This document shows positions 1 through 9,947 of a DNA stretch of 64,000 bases, one piece after another. The first letter of the stretch is position 1, and the number at the start of each line of letters is the position of its first letter. The position numbers and the translations under genes were made by a program. The notes beneath the pieces were generated by a model. That model searched no databases. It was not told the origin of the DNA and saw only the letters and a program-made list of their open reading frames with translations. Source of the stretch: Shinisaurus crocodilurus (Eukaryota; Chordata; Lepidosauria; Squamata; Shinisauridae); assembly GCA_021292165.1 (NCBI GenBank), contig CM037879.1, forward strand, positions 266,347,160 to 266,411,159, read 5' to 3'.

Positions 1-172
1 GCACTGAGTCAGATGTTAGGGCTTTATAGGAACAGATGGGTCCTGATTGGCTTGTGGGGTCAGCTGACATTATTCAAGTTGGTATGGAAGACTAGAGTGG
101 CCCTGACCAAAATTGCTATCTGGCTTGCTGAGAAACCAGACCTCCTGTGGTGCAGGAGGTATGGTGCTACAG

Positions 173-307
173 CAGGGGTAGGCAACTTGTCGCCCTCCAG
201 ATGTTTTGGCCTACAACTCCCACAGTCCCTCACCATTGGCTATGCTGGCTAGGGCTAATGGGAGCTGTAGGCCAAAATATCTGGAAGAGCACAAGTTACC
301 CACCCTT
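173..307. mobile_element. hAT-type fold-back MITE
   Basis: Starts CAGGGGTAGGCAACTTGT and ends with the near inverted form ACAAGTTACCCACCCTTG. The body is the palindrome built from ACAACTCCCA and its complement. This core recurs more than a dozen times in the window. Confidence 0.7.
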
Positions 308-1020
308 GGATTTCCTCTGCAGAAGGTTGGATCTGATGACCCTTGAGGTCCTTTCCAACTCTGATTCTCTAAAACTAACTTTAAAAATAAATAAATCAAG
401 ACCAAGGTAGAAATAAGTTTTTATGGCTTTTACTGGAGTTTCCAATTGTGAGCTATTATGGGAAATTATAATGAGGTTTGTCCCAGTGAATGCCAAGCTG
501 TGTGCTGTGGTGCACTAGCGTTCTCCAAAACAATGGGTGGTGTGGTGGCAGGAACAAATCAGAGTATGCACACGGGAGGCTGTTTGCTGTGCCTCTGCAT
601 GACTCATGGCACACTGGCCTTGATTCCTTCCAATCAGCCTCCTACTCCTTCGGTGCTCCTTTGACCCCATTGGATGTTCCCTCCCGCACAAAGGCAGTGC
701 CTGATTGGTTCAGATCACTAATACTCAAAATGTGAGGTTAAGAAAACGGGTTATTTTGAAATGGTGCAGCATGAGTCCTGCAGGGTCATCCAGGTGGCTG
801 CCGCTGCTCTTCCTTTTGCCAGCAGGGCTGGCCGGCCGGCCAAGAGAGGAGGAGCATCTACCACTGGGGCTGCTGCAGTAGCAGCAGTTTGGCTCTGGCG
901 GCAGCCGGGTCACAGGGATGGGCCTCTTTGTGCCTCTGAGTCCTTGGCAGCCGTCCACCCATGCCGACCCTTGATGCCAGGCCTGTCCCCACCCCTGGCC
1001 TACACTGACAAGCAGCTGCT
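308..1020. other. No gene found; partly GC-rich
   Basis: 308-780 looks like unique AT-balanced sequence. 781-1000 is richer in GC with GCTGCT-type words. No conserved ORF or splice-supported exon was recognised. Confidence 0.4.
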
Positions 1021-1029
1021 AACCAAGGT

Positions 1030-1127
1030 TTCATACTCAGTTCTTTCCCAGCCTACCTGGAGATGCCAGGAATTGAACCTGGAACCTTCTGCATGCAAAG
1101 CATGTGCTCTGCCACTGAGACACCGCT
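1030..1127 (-). repeat. tRNA-derived SINE fragment (tRNA-type head)
   Basis: The minus strand gives a tRNA-like head: CAGTGGCAGAGCACATG (A box side) and GGTTCCAGGTTCAATTCC (B box). It is the same family as copies at 11556, 23150 and 32006. Confidence 0.7.
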
Positions 1128-1130
1128 AGT

Positions 1131-1735
1131 GGCGGGGCTGAGCCTTGAGTCGGCTTGTGGCTCGCTCCTGGCTCGGCCCTCCGCGGTGGTGACGGCCCGA
1201 TCTTGCGCTTCAGAGCGGCGTGGAGCGTTCTCCGCGCCTCTCAAGCCGCCGCCGCCACCGGAGGACCCCCCCACCCCCCGCCGCCGCTGCCACTGCTGGA
1301 CCCCCCCCCAGCAGCCTACCCCCCCGCTGCCAGAGCCGCCAGGACCCCCCCCCTGCCATCCCCCTGCAGCCTACCTTGTCTGCACTGCCTCCGCCGCTGC
1401 CGAAGCCACTGCTCCAACGCGCTGGACCCCCGCCTGTGCTCTGTTTTGGCGGGAGGAACCAGGGCAAAAGGGCTTAAATAGCCCTGTTGCCCTGGTTTCC
1501 CATGCCAAAAACAGAGCGCGGGGGTCCAGCGTGACGGAGCAGGGTCCCGTCGCGTCACTTCCTCTGCGCCAGAAGTGACGCGACAGGACCAGCGGACGGG
1601 GAGGCAGGCTCTCTGCAGAGCCGGAGAGCCTGCAGGTAAGCCCGCGCGGGTGGCCGAGTAGCCCGGCGGACACGAGCAGGCCCAGTTCTGGCCTTGCTCC
1701 TGTCTGCCAGGCTACTCGGGTACATCCCTAGCACC
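1131..1735. repeat. GC-rich block with stacked hairpins
   Basis: CpG-rich, with C-runs and four consecutive inverted repeats: about 1416-1530 (arms around GGGCTTAAATAGCCC), 1549-1584 (GTCGCGTCACTTC and GAAGTGACGCGAC), 1608-1633, and 1649-1722 (GAGTAGCCCGGC and GCCAGGCTACTC). No coding potential was recognised. It may be part of an old mobile element. Confidence 0.55.
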
Positions 1736-1884
1736 ACCGCTCCCTTTCCCCAAGAGGAGGTTACCGGATACTTCTCTCTATGCTTCTCTGTGTTGTGCCT
1801 CCCGTAGGTCAGACAGAGACCAGCCGTGCTGGAGTGTGTTTGGGGTGCGGCTAGGCTAAGTGCAGCCTGACCCAGCTGGGCAGC

Positions 1885-1889
1885 CTTAC
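1885..1889. repeat. 5-bp target duplication of the copia element (left)
   Basis: CTTAC directly precedes the TGTTGGGG terminus and is identical to 7343-7347. Confidence 0.9.
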
Positions 1890-2379
1890 TGTTGGGGATT
1901 GCCAAAAGACCTGGGAGAGGATATTGTGATATATTATCTCTCCCTCTTGCTTTTGCAAACACAGCAGAGTATACCCAACTACAGGCGAAAAACGTGTGCA
2001 TGCGGAGCTGCTGGTTAAAGCAGGGCTGTGCATTTAGTTGATACAGACTGTCCCTTTTGGACAGGCTGGATCTTTACCTGGTTTCCCCCTTACACTACCA
2101 ATAAGACAAACAGTCTTTTGGAGGTTAAAAACAGAGTTTACTCACTCAGATCTTGCAGATTGGATACAGGCAGGCTTAAGGATGTATTTACAGTTTAGTT
2201 CATGGCTCCGACTGTTTTCCCGGGGCAGGAAGAGAAGGCGACTGGTTACGCCCACATCCTGCACCAGGAGGTCTGGGTAATGTCCACAGGGTCTCTGCTC
2301 TAGGATGCAGAGACTCTGTGGTCCCAATTACATCATGCACCTATGCATGGCTTGAGGTTTTGACTGTTCATTCCCAACA
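1890..2379 (-). repeat. 3' LTR of the copia element (490 bp)
   Basis: TG...CA termini. By eye it is the same as the other LTR except for one missing C in a C-run near 1943, one missing T near 2209, and the absence of a 93-bp block replaced by TA at 2196-2197. Confidence 0.93.
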
Positions 2380-2391
2380 TACCCCTTCTCA
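2380..2391 (-). promoter_or_regulatory. Polypurine tract of the copia element
   Basis: The minus strand reads GAGAAGGGGTA directly before the 3' LTR, the expected plus-strand primer position. Confidence 0.75.
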
Positions 2392-2419
2392 GACAAAACA
2401 ACATGCATCAGTATACATT

Positions 2420-3015
2420 TTATTGTCCCACCCACAGTCCCATCTTGACACGAAGTTTCTGGAAACTCTCCTTGGGCAGGGGTTTGGTCAGGATATCCGC
2501 AGTCATTTCCCCTGTAGGACAGTACATTAGTTCGACCAGTCCCTTTTGGATGGCTTCTCGAACGAAATGGTACTTGGCCCTGATGTGCTTTGTCCTGGCT
2601 TGGAACTTCTCGTTGTGCGCCAGCTTCAGGCAACTCTGGTTGTCCTCCATCAAGCGAAAAGGTCCCTTGCGCACTAACCCAAAGTCCATAGTTAGTTCAT
2701 CCAGCCAGGTCATCTCTCTGCACGCTTCTGATGCCGCAACGTACTCAGACTCTGTTGAGGACAAAGCTACACAGTTCTGTTTATAACTGGACCATGTGAT
2801 TGGGCCATTTCCAAACAAAAATACAAACCCACCCGTGGATTTGCTATCAGTGATGTCCCCAGCCCAGTCAGCATCCGAGTATCCACCAGCTCTGGGTTCC
2901 CCTCAGCTGGCAGCTTCAGTTTACAGTCCGCAGTGCCCTTCAGGTAGCGAACCACCCTTTTAACACCCACCCAATCGCGTTCAGTGGGGCAGCTTACCTT
3001 TCTGCTCAGTAAACC
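2420..3015 (-). pseudogene. copia RNase H and C-terminus
   Basis: This part reads GVKRVVRYLKGT, then after one more frameshift at about 2885 GYSDADWAGD, which carries the first RNase H Asp. It goes on through SSTESEYVAASEA and EDNQSCLKLA to TKHIRAKYHFVRE and ADILTKPLP, the usual copia C-terminal motifs, and ends with a stop at 2420 shortly before the polypurine tract. Confidence 0.88.
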
Positions 3016-3664
3016 CACCAGCATTTGCAATGTCGGGTCGGCAAGTAGTACTCAGGTACAGCAGCTTGCCTATGGCGGACCTGTAGTGGTTGCCCTCGGG
3101 TAGCGGCTTTGACTCTTCCTGATTTTTCAGGAAATCTGTGCTCATGGGTGTACAAACTGGGTTTGCGTTCTGCATCTCCATACTGTCGATCAGTTCAATG
3201 ATCTTCTGTCTCTGGCTCAGCAGAAAAGATCCATCCTCTTCTCTTGCTATCTGGATCCCCAGGTAGTACTGCACCTTTCCTAGCTCCTTGACCTCCACGT
3301 CTTTGCTCAGCTGTTTCACTACATGTGTGTATTCCTTTTCACTGGCTGAAGCAATTATCAGGTCATCAACAAATGCGAGGATGTATGAATACTGTCCATT
3401 AGTACATTTTGTGTACAGACATTTGTCAGCTTTACCCTGTTTGTACCCAAGTTGGGTCAGCATTGTATGTGGCTTGGCATTCCAGGCTCTGGCTGCCTGC
3501 TTGAGTCCATAAAGCCCCTTCTGAATCCGGCAGACTAAATGGGCTTGGTGAGGCTTGATGAAGCCCTTGGGCTGCTTCATATATATCTCCTCAGAGATTT
3601 CGCCATACAAAAATGCTGTCTTTATGTCTACGTGCCAGACTTCCATCCGCCTTCGAAGCTGCAA
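3015..3664 (-). pseudogene. copia reverse transcriptase, catalytic part
   Basis: This frame resumes with MEVWHVDIKTAFLYG (first catalytic Asp) and LKQAARAWN, then FVDDLIIAS, the copia FVDD/YVDD active site, and VQYYLGIQIAR. It continues to LYLSTTCRPDIANA before the next frameshift at about 3010-3020. The enzyme copies element RNA to DNA in virus-like particles. All catalytic residues are present. Confidence 0.9.
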
Positions 3665-4000
3665 TGCTTAAGAGTGCGCGGATGGTGCTATATCTCACAG
3701 TTGGGGCAAATGTGGAGTCGTAGTCCTCTCCATATTTCTGGCTAAATCCTTGGGCGACTAGCCTAGCCTTGTAACGCTGTACTTCCCCTCCTGCCCCGTG
3801 TTTAATTTTGAAAGTCCACTTACTTCCAATGGCCTTTTTGCCGGGTGGCAGTTCTGTGAGAGTCCAAGTTTTGTTTTGATGCAGAGCTTCCATCTCCTCT
3901 TCTGCAGCTTTTCTCCAGAGACTTGCTTCAGGGGCTGGCATCTCCCCTATCTCCTCCCACGTGGAAGGTTCTCGAGGTAGCAGCCGACCCTGCGAGGTAG
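3652..4000 (-). pseudogene. copia reverse transcriptase, N-terminal part
   Basis: The open frame to about 3652 holds EALHQNKTW, KKAIGSKWTFKIK and RYKARLVAQGF followed by DSTFAPTVRYSTIRALLSIAA, the conserved start of the copia RT domain (RVT_2). The reading frame shifts at about 3652-3662, within a run around GAAGGCGG. Confidence 0.88.
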
Positions 4001-5095
4001 GACAGTTTAAGTGGTGGCACGCCCCTGTTGGAACGAGATGAGCGCCTAACCTGTGGTTCAGGAGGTTCTGGAGCCTCCTCAGGTTCCTCGTCTGTCTCCA
4101 ACTCCGGCATATCCACATCACTGTGGTCCTCTGGGTCTCTGGTGCTGCAATCAGGATCCTGGTCCTCCGTGTCCTCTTCCTGTTCATGGCCTGTAGAGGG
4201 GGCTATGACATTGGAAGCTGGTTGCACAGAGCCAAAAGTTATCAGCGGGAAGCATATTAATTCTTGTGTGTCCCCTTCTGATTGACCAGAAAAATCTATG
4301 ACACTTCCTTTGATGTTAGCCTTGCTGGTTTCATCAAAATGAACAACATGCTTTGCCCTAACCTGCCCTGTCTTTAGATCCATAATTCGGTAGCCTTTCC
4401 CTCCAGACGCATATCCCACAAGGATGCCTTCTTGCGCTCTGGAGTCAAGCTTGTGCCTATTTTCTTTGGGAACGTAAGAATAGGCAACACTACCAAAGAC
4501 ACGGATGTGTGACAAGTTGGGAGTTTTCCCGTGCCAAAGTTCAAAAGGTGTACGTGTGGCTCCTTTTGTAGGCAGCCTGTTCTGGAGATACACTGCATTT
4601 GCTGCTGCGTCTCCCCACATGCGCTGGGGCAAAGATGCATCTTTCAGCATGCATCGTGTCATCTCCATAATGGATCTGAACTTTCTCTCAGCTACAGAAT
4701 TTTGCTGGGGAGTGTATGGTACGGTGGTCACATGTTTAATCCCTTCCTGTCCCATAAGGGCCTCCATGTCATGTGAACAATATTCCGATCCATTGTCAGT
4801 CATCAGGACTCTTGGACTCTTCTGGAACATGTTTTTCACCATGGCAATGTATATTTTGAACATGTCCAGCACTTGGCTCCTTTCCTTTAGAAAATAAGCC
4901 ACACAGTATCTGGAAAAATCATCTAGGAAGATTAGTATGTACCTATTCTTCCCTAGTGAGGGAATGTTCATTGGACCACACACATCACTATACACTAGAT
5001 CCAGCACTCCAGTGCTTCTTTGCTGATTGCAGGGAGGGAAAGATGGTTTGACTGCTTTTTCAGTCAGGCAACTTACATGGTTGTGGGCGGTGCAC
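3928..5095 (-). pseudogene. copia integrase catalytic core and linker
   Basis: After the frameshift the frame continues with the Cys of the zinc site, then VYSDVCGPM (first catalytic Asp), LMTDNGSEY (second Asp) and QQNSVAERK (catalytic Glu), the DDE triad of retroviral-type integrases. A region rich in Asp, Glu and Pro follows and ends in the RRSSRSNRG-type basic motif typical of copia pol just before RT. Integrase joins the cDNA into host DNA and here made the 5-bp CTTAC duplication. The open frame drifts out of register around 3960-4030. Confidence 0.9.
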
Positions 5096-6452
5096 CTTGG
5101 CTTATTTCAACTCCCCTTGCAAGCTCTCCTTTCTGCAAGTCCAGAATTGCCTTTATGCTTCGGTGTCCAAGCCTCCTGTGCCACAACTCAGCATTGGCAT
5201 CTTCCTTCCGGTTCGTGGATGCGGCTTTTGCTGATTGGGGCTCTGAAAGAGTAACCTCAAAAGCGCCATTGGTTAGAACCGCTTGGGCATACACTTTCCC
5301 ATTCTTGATTACTTGGCATTGTCTATTTTTAAACACCACCTCAAAGTTCTTTTCAATGAGCACTGGCACGCTTAACAAGTTGCAATTGAACTGGGGTACA
5401 TACAGAGCTTTCTCCATGAAGTTCTGCCTCACTTCGTCTCCCACTTTGCACCTCAAGGTTCCTGAACCTTGGCCTTGTGCCCTAATGATCTTTCCATCCG
5501 CGATTTGGATGTCCCCATTTTGCGAGGAATCAAATTTTTCAATGTCCATAAAGAACTCCTTATTACATGAGAAGTGGGACGATGCGCCTGAGTCCAAAAT
5601 CCACTTGATGGACTTGTCCTCTCTACCCCTTGCTGACAAGCTCATTTCCTGTGACAGAAAATTACTCTCAGGGCTGCCTTTCTTTTCCTGTTTCTGTTCT
5701 GAAGAGTGGGGCTTCTGACCCTTGGGAGCATTGCAAGCCCTGGCCATGTGTCCCTGACCACCACAGTTAAAGCAAACCACCTTCTTTGGTGTGGCTTTGG
5801 TTTTCTTCTGGGGCTTAGACACATAGTTGCAGCCGCTTTCCTTTGCACCCCTTTCTGGGGACTCATCTCCCCGCTGCTCACACTCCTCCTTCAGGTAGGC
5901 AATTAGCCTCTTGAGAGTTAAATCCTCTCTCCCATCCATGAGGGTGGCGAAGGTTTTAAACTTGGGTCCCAGTGACCCCAGGAAATAGCAAACCTTTTGC
6001 TCCTCATCCAACTTGTACTGGGACAGCTCTAATTTCTCAATGATAATTAAGAATTCTGTCACATGTCTGCTGCAATCTGCTTTTGAGTTGAGCCTCATGT
6101 TAAATATGTCCCTCATCCACGCCCTGTGGGATCTCTTACTGGCAAATCCACATGAGAGCTCAAGGCTTTCAATCATCTGGGCTGCAGTATCTGTTTCCTT
6201 AATATGCACCATTTGTGCATCAGTGATGCTGCTTGCTATCACTGCCTTGGCAATGCAATTTTGCTCCTCCCACACTTTGATTTTGGCTCTGGCATCTTCA
6301 CCAGCCCCTGTGGGCTTTGCACTTTCAATGGCTGCTAAGACTCTCTTGCTTTCAAGAAGAATCCTTAGGCGTTTCTTCCATTGAATGAAGTTGTCCTCTG
6401 TTAACTTGGGCAACTTCATGCTTGCATCACTATAGCAACCTTCATTTGCCAT
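5073..6452 (-). pseudogene. copia gag, protease and start of integrase
   Basis: The first ATG of the open frame is at 6452 (MANEGC); the frame is also open for six codons upstream without an ATG. Counting from those upstream codons, residues 18-200 form the copia-type gag (UBN2-like) region, a CCHC knuckle CFNCGGQGHMARAC lies at 233-246, the protease motif DSGASSH at 294-300, and the gag-pre-integrase histidines (LWHRRLGH) at 429-436. The frame is lost at about 5095-5110, just before the Cys pair of the integrase zinc site, which continues in another frame. Gag packages element RNA, protease cuts the polyprotein, and the zinc domain supports integrase assembly. No in-frame stop is seen before the frameshift. 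Confidence 0.9.
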
Positions 6453-6730
6453 GTTGGAGTCAAAAATCAAAAATCAAGGATTTTGCCAAAAACTCAAAAT
6501 TTCAAAGTTTTGGAAAAATTGCCAAAAACAATCAAAAGCATCCAAAAAAGGAAAATTCTTCACTGCCTTATCACTGCTATCTGAGGAGAAGGGGGGGGGT
6601 CTCAATCCTCTCTCAGACTGAGACAAAGGATCAGCCTCATGGCTACCAGGAAGTAACAAAGAAAAAATGTGGCCGTTTGGGGTTTCTCTCCTCTGAGAGA
6701 ATTCAGCGCCACCTACTAAATGCTTCAGCA
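6453..6730 (-). other. copia leader between primer site and gag
   Basis: A noncoding leader with short direct repeats of AAAATC/CAAAAT-type words (6460-6550) and a C-run at 6591-6599. No splice or frameshift signal was recognised. Confidence 0.5.
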
Positions 6731-6759
6731 CTTTTCCGCTGCTGGGCCCGGAACCCTTA
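6731..6759 (-). promoter_or_regulatory. Candidate primer binding site, complementary to an internal part of initiator tRNA-Met
   Basis: Next to the 5' LTR the + strand reads GCTGGGCCCGGAACCC. The anticodon-arm region of vertebrate initiator tRNA-Met reads GCUGGGCCCAUAACCC, 14 of 16 the same. No TGG (complement of a tRNA 3' CCA end) follows the LTR. Drosophila copia is primed by a cleaved half of tRNA-iMet at this region, so a similar mechanism is inferred. Confidence 0.6.
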
Positions 6760-7342
6760 TGTTGGGGATTGCCAAAAGACCTGGGAGAGGATATTGTGAT
6801 ATATTATCTCTCCCCTCTTGCTTTTGCAAACACAGCAGAGTATACCCAACTACAGGCGAAAAACGTGTGCATGCGGAGCTGCTGGTTAAAGCAGGGCTGT
6901 GCATTTAGTTGATACAGACTGTCCCTTTTGGACAGGCTGGATCTTTACCTGGTTTCCCCCTTACACTACCAATAAGACAAACAGTCTTTTGGAGGTTAAA
7001 AACAGAGTTTACTCACTCAGATCTTGCAGATTGGATACAGGCAGGCTTAAGGATGTATTTACAGTTGTGTAGGAATCATATGGTAGTCGACCTGTTCTGA
7101 ACTTGGGAAAAGTTCAGAACTGCAACTCGGCTACATCTTCAGACATGTTGTTCCTACAAGTTCATGGCTCCTGACTGTTTTCCCGGGGCAGGAAGAGAAG
7201 GCGACTGGTTACGCCCACATCCTGCACCAGGAGGTCTGGGTAATGTCCACAGGGTCTCTGCTCTAGGATGCAGAGACTCTGTGGTCCCAATTACATCATG
7301 CACCTATGCATGGCTTGAGGTTTTGACTGTTCATTCCCAACA
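6760..7342 (-). repeat. 5' LTR of the copia element (583 bp)
   Basis: It is 93 bp longer than the 3' LTR because of a block at 7067-7159 whose ends are inverted (TGTAGGAA and TTCCTACA) and which is flanked by GTT on both sides. The promoter and polyadenylation sites should lie here, but no convincing TATA box was assigned. Confidence 0.93.
7067..7159. repeat. 93-bp fold-back block present in one copia LTR only
   Basis: It begins GTGTAGGAAT and ends TTCCTACAA, giving an 8-bp inverted pair, and has an inner hairpin (GTTCTGAACTT and AAGTTCAGAAC). GTT lies on both sides. The other LTR keeps both GTT copies with only TA between them at 2193-2200, which is compatible with loss of the block there. 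Confidence 0.7.
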
Positions 7343-7347
7343 CTTAC
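7343..7347. repeat. 5-bp target duplication of the copia element (right)
   Basis: CTTAC directly follows the CCCAACA terminus and is identical to 1885-1889. Confidence 0.9.
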
Positions 7348-7650
7348 CAATCAGTGCCTGCTCAAAAGGCAGGTCCCAAACACACTCAGATGCTGGAAGC
7401 AATTGTTTGCTAATACAGCTACAGCCGGACGCTCCTGACATTCCTGACCTCAGACTTCTGTACCTTTGAACCTTGGAACGACCTTGACCACGACTTTGCC
7501 TGATCCCGAACTGGTTTACGTTTGCTCTATTTTGGAATGATATATTTTGGCTTCGACCCTTGGACTGTGATAACGACTACGGCTTATCTTGGAACTGGAC
7601 GGATTTACGACACTCTGGGCTTTGTTGCCAGAGGCAGTGTTAGGGGGTGG
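7348..7650. other. Possible remnant of an older LTR or fold-back element split by copia
   Basis: Sequence on both sides of the copia insertion forms an inverted pair (GAGTGTGTTTGGGG near 1834 and CCCAAACACACTC near 7377). 7450-7640 has the CTTGGAC/CGACTACGG-rich style seen in reptile gypsy LTRs. No terminus was fixed. Confidence 0.3.
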
Positions 7651-9224
7651 CCCACTAGGACTGGAGCCCCAAATCTCTCATTTGGCGCCTCGAATCTCTA
7701 GGAGGCCCTCTGCCCCACCACCCTGCTATCCATGGGCACTTGCTGAAATAAAGGTCCAGGGGCCCTGATGATCTCTGTTGCATCTGATACCCCTGGAGTA
7801 GCTGGCATTTTGCCCACATGTGCTTCACCTCCTGCTGCCCCACCTTGAATCTTCCTGCCTGAGGTTTCTTTGATTTGATTCTGAAATCAAATGCCCTCCT
7901 CTCCCTTGTCCATACACCCCTTTTTACAAATAGGGGTGTTCTTAGGAGACAGGGTCCCTTACACACACACACACAAATGTTAGAGAATATGTAAATTAGC
8001 ATATGCAAATGTGTGCATTTTTTTGTCCTGTGGGCCTGAGCACTGGATCTTTCTGGTGCTTAGCACCACCCCTGGGCTCATCCAGATCAGTGATTCAGGT
8101 AGATATGCAGGGAGTGTCATCCTAGGAACATGTGCAATTTCTCTTTCTTGGATTCTTCCTGGTGTAAGAGTGAAGGGTGCCTTTGGTTTTAATTCAGAAA
8201 GAAATCATACATCAGTGATCAGAAGGTGGGAAATACTGCCATAAAGAAGGGTCCTCTTTCTTATCAAGTTTTACAGTATCCAGAATGGGGTATTTTAAAG
8301 AATAAGGATAGTTTTTTTTTTTTTTTTAAAAAAAAAATCCGTTAGTAAGTCTGTCTTTAAGTCGAATGTTGGAACAGAAGCCACTCAATGTTTTCAAAGT
8401 GTTGCAAAGTGTCACAAAGTATAGTGTGTGCGTTCGTAAGTACGGACCATTGTATTTAACTTAGATTTTTACATATATGGCGATCCGTTCTTAAATATGA
8501 GTTGTCCATAAGTCAGGACGTTCGTAACCTGGGAACTGCCTGTATATATAATAATTAGACATTATCATCTTTTATATAAACACTCTCAAGGATGAATATA
8601 GATAAAGCAACAATTAAAACTAGTCACTTGAAGTGCACAATGAATCAAACTGCTGACTGCTTAGATCTGTAGTGCACTCTCTGGAGAGGCAAAGCACTAA
8701 GGAAAACAACTGGAGCATTTGAACATCGGCAAAGGCTGGTGCGCAGGAAACAGCCACCACACAGAGGATGCTTTAAAACTGCTCCCTGTGGCGGAACATC
8801 TTTATGCACAGCAAAATATTTGTGCACAGCCATTCACTATGAGGATTTGAAGATTTTCCTCCCCGCTCATAACAAAGCATCTGCAAGGCCATGTAGATCC
8901 AGCACGGCTCTTTGTATGCTTTTTCCATCCTAATGGAAGCCAGGAAGTCACAGGAAGTGGTTTGAAAGACATAGAGATGTGAAGGCGTGGAAAAAAGCCC
9001 CCAGGAAAAATGGGGTGGGGGCAACACACCAGACAAATTAGAAAAACACACACACGTTTCCCCCTGTTTTTTCTAGGGATTTTTGGGAAATGGGGAGGGG
9101 CATTTTTAATGAATTGTTCTGGTCCCCCTCAGTCCCCCCCCCCGATTTCACGTCTCTAGGAGGGCATCAGACCAGAAGACAGAGCCTGAACAAGCTGTGA
9201 GAGGAGGAACTGAAACGGACACTT
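7651..9224. other. No gene found; includes one mariner-like MITE end
   Basis: 8350-8540 (TAAGTCGAATG... to ...GACGTTCGTAACCTGGGAACTG) looks like a decayed MITE. 8311-8338 is a T-run followed by an A-run. A (CA) microsatellite lies at 7961-7974. The rest appears unique. Confidence 0.35.
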
Positions 9225-9734
9225 ACAGCACAATCCTATGGCTGCTAGACAGTGTCTAGATGGCCATAGAATTTTTCAGATTCCTAGCTACGAGGTTGGA
9301 AAATTGCTCCGACTGCATAGCTGGGGATCCATGCTTGGATGGATCCCCTCCCCCCCTCCTCACAGCCAGTGTGGAAAGAACCACGCTGTCTACTTCCCTG
9401 AGGCTGCAAGAGCAACCTTGGAGAATGGCTCGGGGGGGGGCATTCTTGGGCGGGGAGGGGAGGAGACTGGCGCTGCCAAGATGTGAGGCATCCTGGCGCT
9501 GCCTCAGCCTCTTCCCTCCCACTCCGAAGCGCCGCACTGAGACGGCTGAAATCAGCTGTCTAAGTGCTTTGCAGGGCTGAAGGGTGTGGAGGCAACCTTC
9601 ACCTCCACACTTCTCCCGCCCTTCGTAGGATGCCCGTAGTCCTCCAAGTTCAGAGGGTTACGGGCATCTTGACTGGATTGCGCCCTTATTTACCAATATT
9701 TGAAATTCAGCACATTTTCTACTTTTCCGAATCA

Positions 9735-9947
9735 GATTTTGAATTTGCATCCGGGTCCTATTCCCCGCTCGGCCATAAAGCTCACAGGGTGACTTTGGGC
9801 CAGTCGCTGACTCTTAGCCTAACCTACCTCACAGGGTTGTTGTGAGGATAAAATAGAGAGGAGGAGGAGGATTATGTAAGCCGCCTTGGGTTCCTTGCAG
9901 GAAAAAAAGGCAGGGTATACATATAATAAATAAATAAACAAATACAG
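9735..9947 (+). repeat. Squamate tRNA-SINE with MIR-like core (5' truncated)
   Basis: Contains GGGTGACTTTGGGCCAGTC, CCTACCTCACAGGGTTG and the end GCCGCCTTGGGTTCCTTGC, with an AATAAATAAA tail. Confidence 0.8.

Larger units (their letters stand above)
1890..7342 (-). mobile_element. Complete Ty1/copia LTR retrotransposon
   Basis: This 5,453-bp element is bounded by two near-identical LTRs (1890-2379 and 6760-7342) that begin TGTTGGG and end CCCAACA. The 5-bp target duplication CTTAC lies at 1885-1889 and 7343-7347. On the minus strand the order is 5' LTR, primer site, gag with a CCHC knuckle, aspartic protease (DSGASSH), integrase (HHCC and DDE), reverse transcriptase (FVDD) and RNase H. Integrase before RT defines the Ty1/copia superfamily (Pseudoviridae). 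The single gag-pol frame is broken by about five frameshifts. The LTRs differ only by two 1-bp indels and one 93-bp block, so the insertion is recent. Confidence 0.95.

Noticed and set aside
1030..1127. Functional tRNA gene on the minus strand
   Set aside because: A and B boxes are present, but it is the head of a repeated SINE family and the cloverleaf is imperfect.
1063..1578. 171-codon open frame on the + strand, rich in Pro and Ala
   Set aside because: It spans a tRNA-SINE and hairpin-rich GC block; low stop density follows from GC content, and no domain or splice support is visible.
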